DNA of 64,000 nucleotides from Streptomyces sp. NBC_01381. GTDB taxonomy: Bacteria; Actinomycetota; Actinomycetes; Streptomycetales; Streptomycetaceae. The stretch lies in contig NZ_JAPEPI010000002.1 in the NCBI RefSeq assembly GCF_026340305.1, positions 3,472,001 through 3,536,000 on the forward strand, read 5' to 3'. The position numbers were made by a program, and so were the translations under genes. The notes beneath the pieces were generated by a model. The model saw nothing but the letters and a program-made list of their open reading frames with translations. It did not search any database and was not told where the DNA came from. This document shows positions 24,762 to 32,874 of the stretch, in pieces (within the stretch, counting starts at the first letter, position 1; every line of letters starts with the position of its first letter).

Positions 24762-25628
24762 TCATCGATCCATTGCGCGCACCCGGGTTGCGTCCTGCGC
24801 GGGCGGCAGCCCGAAGGCACGCCGGTATTCGCGGTTGAACTGCGTCGCGCTCACGTACCCGACGGCCTGCGCGGCCTGTACGGCCGTGGCGTCTCCGGCG
24901 ACCAGCAGCCGGCGCGCCTCCAGCAGCCGCAGCTGCTTCTGGAACCGCAGCGGGCTCATCCCGGTGGCGGCCTTGAAGTGGCGGTGCAGGGTGGCGGTGC
25001 TCATGTGCGCCACCGCCGCGATCGTGTCGACGGCGAGCGGCTCGGCGTAATGGGCGCAGATCCACCGGGCCGCCGCGCGCACCCGCGCCCCGCTGGAGTC
25101 GGTCAGGGCGAAGTCACGGAGCAGCGGGCCGAGCGGGCTGCCGAGCAGGCGGTAGAGGATCTCGCCCTCGATGCGGGCCGCGAGCGGGCGGATGTCCTCG
25201 GGGGTGTCGAGCAGCCGCACCCAGCGGGTGACCGCGTCGACGATGTCCGGGGTCATCGGCGCGGTCAGCTGTCCGCCCGGAGCGGCGGGCGTACGCGGTG
25301 CGGCGCCGTCGAGTTCGAGGAGCAGATCGGCGATGACCTGGGCGTCGAGCCGCATGACGGCGGAGCGGTACGGCATCTCCTCGAACGTGGCGGTGACCGG
25401 CATCGCGACGGAGTTGAAGAACATCTGGCCGCGCCCGGTCACCCAGCTCCGGTCGCCCGCGACACCGCGCTTGGCGCCCTCGACGGTGAAGCAGATCATC
25501 GGCTCGTACAGGAGGTCGGCGGCAGCTTCGGGCTCGTCGAGCGCGACCACGGTCAGGCGGGGCACCGCACCGTCCGACCAGGTGCCGTCGGTGTGCCGGG
25601 CGATGGCCGCACCGAGCTGGTCCAGCAT
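24762..25628 (-). CDS. AraC-family transcriptional regulator
   Basis: A 288-residue AraC/XylS regulator with an N-terminal AraC_N/cupin-like domain (residues 10-160: LTVVALDEPEAAADLLYEPMICFTVEGAKRG) and two C-terminal helix-turn-helix motifs (residues 190-285: DTIAAVAHMSTATLHRHFKAATGMSPLRFQKQLRLLEARRLL, then VGYVSATQFNREYRRAFG). I start at ATG 25628; the frame is open 54 codons upstream but these have no similarity. It is divergent from the aldo/keto reductase gene, which it probably controls through the direct repeats at 25633-25665. Confidence 0.9.
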   Translation of the reverse strand: MLDQLGAAIARHTDGTWSDGAVPRLTVVALDEPEAAADLLYEPMICFTVEGAKRGVAGDRSWVTGRGQMFFNSVAMPVTATFEEMPYRSAVMRLDAQVIADLLLELDGAAPRTPAAPGGQLTAPMTPDIVDAVTRWVRLLDTPEDIRPLAARIEGEILYRLLGSPLGPLLRDFALTDSSGARVRAAARWICAHYAEPLAVDTIAAVAHMSTATLHRHFKAATGMSPLRFQKQLRLLEARRLLVAGDATAVQAAQAVGYVSATQFNREYRRAFGLPPAQDATRVRAMDR

Positions 25629-25632
25629 GCAG

Positions 25633-25665
25633 GCTCCCTTGTTCCCCGACTGATCGCCGACGGGT
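25633..25665. promoter_or_regulatory. AraC-type operator: two direct repeats 22 bases apart
   Basis: TCCCCGACTGA occurs at 25633-25643 and again at 25655-25665, identical over 11 bases and two helical turns apart, just upstream of the AraC gene. AraC proteins bind direct repeats of this spacing. It would serve both the regulator and the divergent reductase. Confidence 0.6.
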
Positions 25666-25731
25666 CCCCGACTGAGAGGATCAGGCAAGACTATGCGGCC
25701 GTCGCCCCATGCCGCGCGGTGCGTTTGCTCA

Positions 25732-25744
25732 TAGCGTCGACGGC
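25732..25744 (+). promoter_or_regulatory. Leaderless -10 box of the aldo/keto reductase
   Basis: TAGCGT (TANNNT) at 25732-25737 followed by 7 bases and ATG, with no ribosome-binding site. No good -35 box is visible, which fits an activator-dependent promoter under the AraC protein. Confidence 0.4.
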
Positions 25745-26755
25745 ATGACACAGCACGGCAAGAACCTCCCCAAGCGCAAGCTCGGCACACATGGCCTGGA
25801 GGCCGGGGCGATCGGTCTCGGCACGATGGGCATGACGATGGCGTACGGCGCGGGCGACGAGCCAGGCGGCATCGCCACCATCCGCCGCGCGTACGAACTG
25901 GGCGTCACGCTCTTCGACACCGCGGAGCTGTACGGCATGGGCACCGGCAGCAACGAGCGGCTGCTCGGCCGCGCGGTCGAGGACTTCCGCGACGACATCG
26001 TGCTCGCCACCAAGTTCGGCTTCGACATGAACGCCCCGCAGAACGCGGAGGGTTACGCGCTCAACAGCAGGCCCGAGCACATCCGCGAGGTCACCGAGAA
26101 CAGCCTGCGCCACCTCGGCACCGACCGCATCGACGTCCTCTACCAGCACCGCGTCGACCCGGACGTGCCGATCGAGGACGTGGCGGGCACGATCGGCGAG
26201 CTGATCGCCGAAGGCAAGGTGCGCCATCTCGGGCTCAGCGAGGCGGGGCCGGACATCATCCGGCGCGCCCACGCCGTGCATCCGGTGTCGGTGCTGCAGA
26301 CCGAGTACTCCATGTTCGAGCGGGCCGTGGAGGCGGACGTCCTGCCCGTGGTGCGCGAGCTCGGCATCGGCTTCGTGCCGTACTCGCCGCTGGGCCGCGG
26401 CTTCCTCACCGGCGCCGTGCGGCCCGCCGCCGAGTACCCCGCGGACGACATGCGCAGCTGGGACGACCGCTGGCAGCCCGGCAACTACGAGCGGAACCTG
26501 GCCGCGGTCCGCGAGCTGACCGCCCTCGCCGAAGCCAAGGGCGCGACCGTCACCCAACTGGCGCTCGCCTGGCTCCTGGCCCAGGGCGACGACATCGTGC
26601 CGATCCCGGGGACGCGTGATCCACGGCGGCTGGAGCAGAACGTCGCGGCGGCGGACCTCACGCTCACACCGGCGGACCTGGCCAGCGTCCAGGAGATCCT
26701 GCCGCACGGCGGCGCGGGGTCCCGCTACCCGGAGTCGATCATGCCGTCCTGGTGA
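25745..26755 (+). CDS. Aldo/keto reductase
   Basis: A 336-residue NADPH-dependent aldo/keto reductase of the YajO/AKR13-like group. The tetrad fits Asp58 (LFDTAELYG), Tyr63, Lys90 (LATKFGF) and the His of YQHRVDP near 130. C-terminal VPIPGTRDPRRLEQNVAAADLTL is the NADP-binding end. It reduces unknown carbonyl compounds. No Shine-Dalgarno precedes ATG 25745, but TAGCGT (25732-25737) sits 7 bases before it, so a leaderless transcript is likely. Its end overlaps the convergent beta-lactamase gene by 17 bases. Confidence 0.92.
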   Translation: MTQHGKNLPKRKLGTHGLEAGAIGLGTMGMTMAYGAGDEPGGIATIRRAYELGVTLFDTAELYGMGTGSNERLLGRAVEDFRDDIVLATKFGFDMNAPQNAEGYALNSRPEHIREVTENSLRHLGTDRIDVLYQHRVDPDVPIEDVAGTIGELIAEGKVRHLGLSEAGPDIIRRAHAVHPVSVLQTEYSMFERAVEADVLPVVRELGIGFVPYSPLGRGFLTGAVRPAAEYPADDMRSWDDRWQPGNYERNLAAVRELTALAEAKGATVTQLALAWLLAQGDDIVPIPGTRDPRRLEQNVAAADLTLTPADLASVQEILPHGGAGSRYPESIMPSW

Positions 26756-27629
26756 CGCCCGCGGCCCGGATCGCGTCGACGGCGATCCGGGCCGTCGTGC
26801 CGATGACCGCGTCGGCCGCGGGCAGGACGGCGGCCGTGGCGGCGGCGCGGGTGAACACGGCGACCGCGTACCGGCCGCCGTCGGGGTACTCGATGACGCC
26901 GACCTCATTGCGCAGCGTCGGCAGGCTGCCGGTCTTGCCCGCCACGTGTACGTCGTCGAAGGGGAAGCCCGAAGCCATCCGGTGCGGCCACACCTGCAGG
27001 CCGAGGACGCGCCGGATGGCCGCCCCGTGCGCGGCCGTGCAGGCCTCGTCACGCCAGACCGCGCCGAGCAGCCGGGTCATCTCGCGCGGGGTGCTGCGAT
27101 TGGACCGGGCGGGGTCCAACGCCCGCAGCCTGCCGATGACATGAGGGTCCGTCAGGACCTGTGAGCCACCGGGACCGGTGTCCTCTCTGAGGGTGGCCAG
27201 GAGCCCGCCGAAGGTGTGCATCGCCCACGTACGGCGGAGGCCGAGGTCCGCGGTCGAGCGGTTGACGGCGTCGATGCCGACCCGGTCGAGCAGCAGGTCG
27301 GCGGCCGCGTTGTCGCTGACCGCCATCATCGAGTACGCCAGATCGCGCAGGGACATACGGACGGGATCGAGCATGGCGGCGAGGCCGGTCGGCCCTGGAG
27401 TGCGGTCCGTCGGCGGGCACTCGACCTGCTCGGTGAGGTCGAGGCCGCCGGCCGCGGCCCGTTGGTGGAGGGCGACAAGGAGACAGAGCTTGTGGACGCT
27501 CGCCGTGACGACCGGATGGTCGCCGCCGGCGTCGATCTCCGCGCCGGAGTCGATGTCGCAGGCGTGCAGCCAGCCGGTGACGCCGGCTTCGGCGAAGGCC
27601 GTGCGGATGCGGTTGAGGGTGTCGTTCAC
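26739..27629 (-). CDS. Class A beta-lactamase-like serine hydrolase, no signal peptide
   Basis: A 296-residue serine hydrolase of the penicillin-recognising class A fold. Motifs are Ser44-Val-His-Lys47 (SxxK), Ser105-Asp-Asn107 (SDN) and Lys232-Thr-Gly234 (KTG), all in proper order. A general-base Glu of the omega loop is not obvious in the 150-180 region, so beta-lactam hydrolysis may be weak or absent. There is no signal peptide, unlike secreted Streptomyces beta-lactamases, so it should be cytosolic. Its GTG start overlaps the stop of the LysR gene (GTGA), making a LysR-hydrolase operon. Convergent with the reductase gene, overlapping by 17 bases. Confidence 0.82.
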   Translation of the reverse strand: MNDTLNRIRTAFAEAGVTGWLHACDIDSGAEIDAGGDHPVVTASVHKLCLLVALHQRAAAGGLDLTEQVECPPTDRTPGPTGLAAMLDPVRMSLRDLAYSMMAVSDNAAADLLLDRVGIDAVNRSTADLGLRRTWAMHTFGGLLATLREDTGPGGSQVLTDPHVIGRLRALDPARSNRSTPREMTRLLGAVWRDEACTAAHGAAIRRVLGLQVWPHRMASGFPFDDVHVAGKTGSLPTLRNEVGVIEYPDGGRYAVAVFTRAAATAAVLPAADAVIGTTARIAVDAIRAAGVTRTA

Positions 27630-28588
27630 AGCCAGAACTCCGATGCGGGGCGCAGGTGGAGAGGTCGCGACGGCGGGTCGGCGCTCGCCCCCGCGGTGTC
27701 GCGCAGGGCACGCGTCGCCGCGTCCGCGAAGGTGCTGACGGCGGAGTCCCGATGACCCTGCGGCCAGGCGACGGAGTGCCGCCAGGCCAGCGGTGCGCCG
27801 GTGAGGGGGCGCCAGACGACGTCCGGGTCCCGGTCGCCGGAGGGGTGCACGTCCCGGGGGCTGAAGGCGACCGCGTTCGCCGAGAGGACCAGACCCCGCA
27901 CGAAGCTGGACCCCTGGCCGTGCCGGACGGTGGCGGGGGAGTAGCCGCCCCGAGCGCAGGTGGTCAGGATGTCGTCGTGCAGCGCGGGCGCCCCGGCGCG
28001 GGGGAAGAGGACCAGGTCGTATCCGCTGAGGGAGGCCAGCGGAATCTCGCCGAGCGCGGCCTGCGGCGCGGCGCGCGACAACAGCACGCCCAGCTCGCGG
28101 CGGAGCACAGGCCCCAGTTCGAGCCCCGTGATGTCACAGGGGTGGTGGATGAGCCCGACGTCCAGGTCGTGCGAGGCGAACCGGGCCAACTGCTGGGCGG
28201 TGGACAGCTCATGCAGCTCCAGCTCCACGCCGACATGCCGCTGCCGGAAGTCCGCCATGATCGCGGCCACCGTCTCCCCGCCGATGTCGGCCGAGAGACC
28301 GGCCCGCAGCAGCCCGCTCTCCCCGTCCCGGATACGGCGGGCGGTGGCCATCAGGGCATCGGACCGCGCAAGCAGCGCACGGGCCTCGTCCAGGAGCAGC
28401 ACCCCGGCCTTGGTGATCGTCACCTGCCTGCTGGTGCGATCGAAGAGGCGTACCCCCAACTCGCGCTCCAGACGCTGGATGCGCTGCGACAGCGGGGGCT
28501 GGGCCATCCCGAGACGGGCGGCGGCGCGGCCGAAGTGTGACTCTTCTGCAACAGCCACGAAGCACTCCAGGTGCCGCACCAGGTCCAT
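27626..28588 (-). CDS. LysR-family regulator of the beta-lactamase-like/PBP module
   Basis: A 320-residue LysR regulator with the N-terminal winged helix (LVRHLECFVAVAEESHFGRAAARLGMAQPPLSQRIQRLERELGVRLFDRTSRQV) and an effector domain. I start at ATG 28588 (ATG 28597 in frame is the alternative). It is first in an operon with the beta-lactamase-like gene and divergent from the penicillin-binding protein gene; a perfect palindrome (28612-28630) lies between them. The arrangement resembles ampR-ampC systems, in which a LysR protein senses cell-wall fragments, but the sequences are not specifically AmpR-like. Confidence 0.9.
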   Translation of the reverse strand: MDLVRHLECFVAVAEESHFGRAAARLGMAQPPLSQRIQRLERELGVRLFDRTSRQVTITKAGVLLLDEARALLARSDALMATARRIRDGESGLLRAGLSADIGGETVAAIMADFRQRHVGVELELHELSTAQQLARFASHDLDVGLIHHPCDITGLELGPVLRRELGVLLSRAAPQAALGEIPLASLSGYDLVLFPRAGAPALHDDILTTCARGGYSPATVRHGQGSSFVRGLVLSANAVAFSPRDVHPSGDRDPDVVWRPLTGAPLAWRHSVAWPQGHRDSAVSTFADAATRALRDTAGASADPPSRPLHLRPASEFWL

Positions 28589-28611
28589 GAGCAGCAACGA
28601 TATCTCATCTG

Positions 28612-28630
28612 TATCAATTCAAGATTGATA
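28612..28630. promoter_or_regulatory. Palindromic LysR operator
   Basis: TATCAATTCAAGATTGATA is a perfect inverted repeat with 7-base arms and a 5-base spacer, and holds the ATC-N11-GAT geometry of LysR boxes. It lies between the LysR start and the PBP start and is unusually AT-rich for this DNA. Confidence 0.75.
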
Positions 28631-28674
28631 GGGAACTTGGACATGAGTGACGAGCGGTTGCTCTCCTGCCTGGC

Positions 28675-30336
28675 ATGACCGATACAGGCCACCGGCCCTC
28701 CGCCACTCCATCCGTCACCACCTACCGCCGCAGGCCGCGCAAGGCGCTGCGGGCCGCCGTCGCGGCGGCCGTGGCGCTCGCCGTCGTCGCAGGCGGGGCC
28801 TATGCAGCCGACCTCGGTCCCTTCGACTCCGGTCCTGACGCCCCCGATCCGGCGGCCCTGACCCAGGCGCGCGCCTTCCTCGCCGACTGGGCGGGCGGCC
28901 GCCTGCCGGAAGCGGGGGCGCGCACCACCAAACCCGGCGAGGCACAGCAGGTCCTGCGCAACTTCACCGCCGGGCTCGACATCAGCAAGCCCGCCCTGAA
29001 CGCGGCAGCGGCCAAGGCGAAGCTTGCCGAGAACGGCACCGTCACCGTTCCCTTCACCGCCAAGATGCCCGTGAAGGGCCTCGGCACCTGGACGTACACA
29101 TCACAGCTGCCCCTGCGCGAGCAGGACGGCCGATGGAGGGTGGACTGGCGCCTTTCGCTCGTGCACCCGCACCTGAGCGGCAGCGAGAAGTTCCGTCTGG
29201 AGCGCGACGACACCGAAGGGCCGGGCGCCGTCGACCGCGACGGCAAGGCCCTGTCGGCCGACACGCATCCCTCCCTCGCCCCCGTCCTCTCCGAGGTCGC
29301 CGTGGCGTCCGGGGCCGGACCGCACGGCGCGATCCACCTCGTCGACCGGACCTCCGGGGACGTCAGGAAGACAGAGGTCACCTTCGGCAAGAAGCCGTCC
29401 CGTCCCACCGACGAGGCGGTGCGGACCACGATCGACCCCACCTGGCAGGCCGCGGCCGAGAAGGCGCTCGCCGACGAGACCGACGGCAAGGACGCCGCGC
29501 TGGTCGCCCTGCGGGTCGACAACGGCGAGATCCTGGCCGTGGCCAACTCACCCGCCGGCTTCAACCGCGCCGTCTCCGGCACCTACGCGCCCGGCTCCAC
29601 CTGGAAGATCGTGACGACCAGCGCGCTGCTGCTCAAGGGCGACGTCGCGCCGGACGACACCGTGGACTGTCCCAAGTACCTGACCGTCGGCAAGGAGTTC
29701 CACAACGTGGAGACCTCCGAGCACCGCGGCGCCAGCTTCCTGGAGGACTTCACCGAGTCGTGCAACACCGCCTTCATCAGCCTGCGCGACAAGCTCGGCG
29801 ACCGTGAGATGGGCGATGTCGCGGGCAAGTACTTCGGCGTCGGCCAGGAATGGCACACCGGCGTCCCGTCGTTCGACGGCTCGGTGCCCGAGCCCCGTGA
29901 CGAGACGGAGAAGGCCGCCTCGATGATCGGGCAGGGCCGGGTCCTCGCCAACCCGCTGGTCATGGCGTCCGTGACGGCGACTGCCGCATCCGGGACGTTC
30001 CGCCAGCCCACGCTCGTACGCGGCTCGAAGGACACCACGACCACCACGGACCTGCCCAAGGATGTGGTCGGCGACCTGCGGACGATGATGCGCGCCACCG
30101 TCACCGACGGCACGGCCGACCTCCTCTCCGGCCTGCCCGGCGACATCGGGGCCAAGACCGGCACGGCCGAGGTCGCCGATGACACCCCCAACAACGGCTG
30201 GCTGGTGGCCCGTCGGGGCAATGTCGCGATCGCCTGCGTCGTCGAGAAGGGAGTCACGGGCGGCCGGTCCGCGGGCCCCGTCGTGCGGAGCCTGCTGGAA
30301 TCCGTCCCCGACGACGGGACGCCGCCGACGTCGTAA
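28675..30336 (+). CDS. Penicillin-binding protein (class B-like transpeptidase)
   Basis: A 553-residue membrane-anchored transpeptidase that cross-links peptidoglycan outside the membrane. Residues 22-45 are the single membrane helix. Residues about 50-150 form an NTF2-like MecA_N-type domain. The transpeptidase domain covers about 240-545 with Ser308-Thr-Trp-Lys311 (SxxK), Ser362-Cys-Asn364 (SxN) and Lys494-Thr-Gly496 (KTG). The PBP dimerisation domain is short. It is divergent from a LysR-beta-lactamase-like operon and shares the palindromic operator, so it may be induced by wall stress. The start ATG 28675 is 45 bases after the operator. Confidence 0.9.
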   Translation: MTDTGHRPSATPSVTTYRRRPRKALRAAVAAAVALAVVAGGAYAADLGPFDSGPDAPDPAALTQARAFLADWAGGRLPEAGARTTKPGEAQQVLRNFTAGLDISKPALNAAAAKAKLAENGTVTVPFTAKMPVKGLGTWTYTSQLPLREQDGRWRVDWRLSLVHPHLSGSEKFRLERDDTEGPGAVDRDGKALSADTHPSLAPVLSEVAVASGAGPHGAIHLVDRTSGDVRKTEVTFGKKPSRPTDEAVRTTIDPTWQAAAEKALADETDGKDAALVALRVDNGEILAVANSPAGFNRAVSGTYAPGSTWKIVTTSALLLKGDVAPDDTVDCPKYLTVGKEFHNVETSEHRGASFLEDFTESCNTAFISLRDKLGDREMGDVAGKYFGVGQEWHTGVPSFDGSVPEPRDETEKAASMIGQGRVLANPLVMASVTATAASGTFRQPTLVRGSKDTTTTTDLPKDVVGDLRTMMRATVTDGTADLLSGLPGDIGAKTGTAEVADDTPNNGWLVARRGNVAIACVVEKGVTGGRSAGPVVRSLLESVPDDGTPPTS

Positions 30337-30343
30337 CGCCCGG

Positions 30344-31648
30344 TCAGTCGTCGACGGCGTCCAGTACGTCACCGAGATCCACGAACTTGAAGTTGGTGGA
30401 AGGGCGTTCGCCGTCCCCGGGGGCGTCGTGGCCGTCCTGCACGACGAGCAGCCCGTTCGGATACCTCGCGCCCAGCGGGGCGTTCAGCGCGGCGGCGCCG
30501 TCGCACTCCTCCGAGCCGTCGGCGCCGGACGGGGCGGCGGTGACGCGGAATCCGCCCTCGTACTCGTTGGCGTCGGACACCTCGCGGTCGTAGGCGGCGA
30601 AGGTGTTGTCGCCCTGGCTGGAGGCCAGGAGGTAGCCGTCGCCGTCCTGCTCGTTCACCAGGGTCAGGCCCTCCACGTCGGCGGAGATGCGGGTGCCGCC
30701 GTAGCCCGGGTCGGCGCCCGGGGTGCACTCCTCGGTCTCTTCGTCGTACGTGCCCGGGACGCCGAACTCGCGGACCTTGTCGACGAGTTGCGGCTTGCCG
30801 GTCAGGCCGGCGGGCAGCCGCCAGATGCCGACGTCCTCCTGACCCGCGTACAGCGTGCCCGTGGCCGGGTCGACCACCATGCCCTCCACCTGCGGGAGTT
30901 CACCGGGCTCGCCGCAGGGGGACCACGAACTCCCGTTGGGCAGACGGAAGTCGGCGGGAAGGTCGATGGTGCGGATCTTGCGGTAGCCGACCGTGCCGCC
31001 GGGACCGGGCGTGAGCTCGAGCAGTGCGATGCCGGTGCGCTCGCGGCGGCTGACCAGGGCGTAGGAGCGGCCCGTGGCCTTGTCGGTCCAGGTGGCGACA
31101 CCGTACGCGGTGCGCTGCTCGTCGATCTCGGCCTGCGAGGAGGAGAAGACCGGGGCGGCGGCCGGGTCCGTGACGTCGGTGAGGGGGCCGCCCGCGCGGT
31201 CGCGGTCGATGCGGTAGAAGCGCAGCCGGTCGCTGCCGCGGTCACTGGTGACGGCCAGGTCGGCCCGGCCCGATGACAGCCGCAGACCGTGCACTAGGTC
31301 GACGTTGTTGAACCGGCCGGGCGCGTGATCCGGGCCCGGAGCGGCGGGCGCGGGCACCGACTGCACCTCACGCGCGTCCAGGTCGTACACGCGCAGACCG
31401 CCCTGCTTGGCGGTGGCGATCACCAGGCTGCGCCCCGGGTCGGCGGCGTTGCGCCAGATCGCCGGGTCGTCCGCGTCGGCGTCACCGCCCGCCTCGTCGT
31501 CGTGCAGCGCGGGCGTCTCGGAACGCGGCGTGACGGCGGGCAGCGGCGAGGCGGCCAGGGCCTGGAAGGGCACGGCGGTGGCGGCAAGCGCCGCGACCGC
31601 CGTGACGAGCGCGAGCCGTGCCGGCCGGGCGCTGTGGGACGTGACCAC
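30344..31648 (-). CDS. Secreted beta-propeller phytase (BPP)-like protein
   Basis: A 434-residue exported protein similar to beta-propeller phytases, which release phosphate from inositol hexakisphosphate using Ca2+. After a signal peptide (residues 1-30, ending FQALA-A), it shows DADDPAIWRNAADPGRSLVIATAKQGGLRVYDLDG-like text, NVDLVHGLRLSSGRADLAVTSDRGSD, VEGMVVDPATGTLYAGQEDVGIWR, and SADVEGLTLV...GYLLASSQGDNTFAAYDR, all typical of the family. The C-terminus has the NGLLVVQDGHDAP block. GTG 31648 follows AAGGAG at 7 bases. It is convergent with the PBP gene (7 bases between stops). Confidence 0.88.
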   Translation of the reverse strand: MVTSHSARPARLALVTAVAALAATAVPFQALAASPLPAVTPRSETPALHDDEAGGDADADDPAIWRNAADPGRSLVIATAKQGGLRVYDLDAREVQSVPAPAAPGPDHAPGRFNNVDLVHGLRLSSGRADLAVTSDRGSDRLRFYRIDRDRAGGPLTDVTDPAAAPVFSSSQAEIDEQRTAYGVATWTDKATGRSYALVSRRERTGIALLELTPGPGGTVGYRKIRTIDLPADFRLPNGSSWSPCGEPGELPQVEGMVVDPATGTLYAGQEDVGIWRLPAGLTGKPQLVDKVREFGVPGTYDEETEECTPGADPGYGGTRISADVEGLTLVNEQDGDGYLLASSQGDNTFAAYDREVSDANEYEGGFRVTAAPSGADGSEECDGAAALNAPLGARYPNGLLVVQDGHDAPGDGERPSTNFKFVDLGDVLDAVDD

Positions 31649-31853
31649 GTGGGGGACTCCTTCATGTCGGAGAGGCAGGGGAGAGTGTGCGGCCCGTGTG
31701 TGAAGTCTTGCCCGGAGGTAATGCGTCCTGGTCGTGTGCGGGACATGAACGTGCGGCGCTGGAGCGGCACTTGGGGAATCCAGGGCAGGGGTCCGCGTCG
31801 ACAGCAGGGGGATGCGTGACCCTGCGCAAATGAGAGGCATCTGATGCTTGCAA

Positions 31854-31872
31854 CATCCCATCCACTGGGATG
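31854..31872. promoter_or_regulatory. Inverted repeat in the intergenic region before the molybdopterin-fold gene
   Basis: CATCCCA-TCCAC-TGGGATG is a perfect 7-base-arm repeat inside the 299-base region between the phytase gene and the gene at 31948. It lies 76 bases before that start, a usual operator distance. I see nothing else definite in the region. Confidence 0.45.
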
Positions 31873-31947
31873 AATCCAGGAACGTGTGGGCATCTGCGTT
31901 TCCGACGTGCCGCTGTCCGGGTACGGTCCTGCGGGAGGTGATAGCCA

Positions 31948-32472
31948 GTGAGTCAGTCCCTTACAGCCGCAGGGCCAGTGGCAGAGCTCGCCCTCACCGG
32001 TGACGTCGCGCGTCCGGCCCGGCTGACGGTGACCGATCTGCTCGCCTGGCCGCAGCATCGGGTGCGGGTCAGCTTCGAGTGCGCCACGAGCGGCATGCAG
32101 CACCACCTCTTCGAGGGGCCGCTGCTGCACGACGTGCTGTCCGACGCCGGGCCGGGCTTCGACCCGGCGCGGCGCAAGGACCGGCTGCGGTTCCTGATCG
32201 CGGTGAGGGGTGCGGACGGCCATCACGGCCTGCTGTCCTGGGCCGAGATCGACCCCGACTTCGGCAGGGCCCCCGTCCTGCTCGCCGTCGGCATCGACGA
32301 CACCCCGCTCGACCACGCCGGCCCGCAGCTGGTCCTGCCCCAGGACCGCTGCGGGGGCCGGCACATCAGCGGCATCCAGGCCATTCATGTGGACGGCCGT
32401 TACGCGCCCCCGACGACGAGCGCGAAGCCGTCGCCGCCTAGGGCCGATCGACGTGTACGTTCGTCGACTTGA
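31948..32472 (+). CDS. Small sulfite-oxidase-fold (molybdopterin-binding) protein
   Basis: A 174-residue protein resembling only the molybdopterin domain of sulfite oxidase-like enzymes: VAELALTGDVARPARLTVTDLLAWPQHRVRVSFECATSGMQHHLFEGPLLHDVL, then a later block with LLSWAEIDPDFGRAPVLLAVG and the conserved LVLPQDRCGGRHISGIQAIHVDGRY. The Cys in SFECATSG is in the position of the Mo ligand. Members of this small type are found in actinobacteria with unknown function. GTG 31948 follows GGGAGG at 10 bases. It ends antisense to and overlaps (35 bases) the Mop-domain regulator gene, which suggests a molybdenum-linked pair. Confidence 0.75.
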   Translation: MSQSLTAAGPVAELALTGDVARPARLTVTDLLAWPQHRVRVSFECATSGMQHHLFEGPLLHDVLSDAGPGFDPARRKDRLRFLIAVRGADGHHGLLSWAEIDPDFGRAPVLLAVGIDDTPLDHAGPQLVLPQDRCGGRHISGIQAIHVDGRYAPPTTSAKPSPPRADRRVRSST

Positions 32473-32833
32473 CGCGTGCGGTGACGGTGACCCCGACCGC
32501 GAGGTCCAGCTCCTCGACCGCCTCCTGGGTCACCATCGACACGAGCCGGTGCGGACCCGACTGGATCTCCACCTGGGCGACGACACCGTCGGACCGCACG
32601 GCCGTGACGATCCCCGTGAGCGCGTTGCGCACCGACGTCTGCGGCGCGTCGTCATCGGGCCCCTGGCCCTGCGCCCGCTCCACGGCGAACCGCGCGAGGC
32701 CCACGCCGTCGATCGCCCGGTTCCCCGAGCCGTCCCGCTCCATCGGGAGCCGCCCGCCGTCGGCCCACCGGCGGACGGTCTCCGAACTCACTCCCAGCAG
32801 GCGCGCGGCCTGACCAATGCTGTACGTCGGCAC
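32438..32833 (-). CDS. HTH-Mop (TOBE) molybdate-responsive regulator
   Basis: A 131-residue protein with an N-terminal MerR-like helix-turn-helix (MPTYSIGQAARLLGVSSETVRRWADGGRLPMER, residues 1-33) and a C-terminal Mop/TOBE domain (residues 68-131: NALTGIVTAVRSDGVVAQVEIQSGPHRLVSMVTQEAVEELDLAVGVTVTARVKSTNVHV). Mop domains bind molybdate or tungstate; the HTH-Mop combination is a one-component regulator or molybdate buffer of actinobacteria. It is convergent with the small molybdopterin-fold gene and overlaps it by 35 bases. It is likely to respond to Mo status, but its targets are unknown. Confidence 0.85.
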   Translation of the reverse strand: MPTYSIGQAARLLGVSSETVRRWADGGRLPMERDGSGNRAIDGVGLARFAVERAQGQGPDDDAPQTSVRNALTGIVTAVRSDGVVAQVEIQSGPHRLVSMVTQEAVEELDLAVGVTVTARVKSTNVHVDRP

Positions 32834-32874
32834 GGCGGAACTCTAGCCGGGCGTCGGCCGGGTGCCGCGGCAGG

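Noticed and set aside
31736..31760. PHO box upstream of the phytase-like gene
   Set aside because: The minus strand contains GTTCATGTCCC, but no second 11-base unit in register is found, so the PhoP site is not supported.
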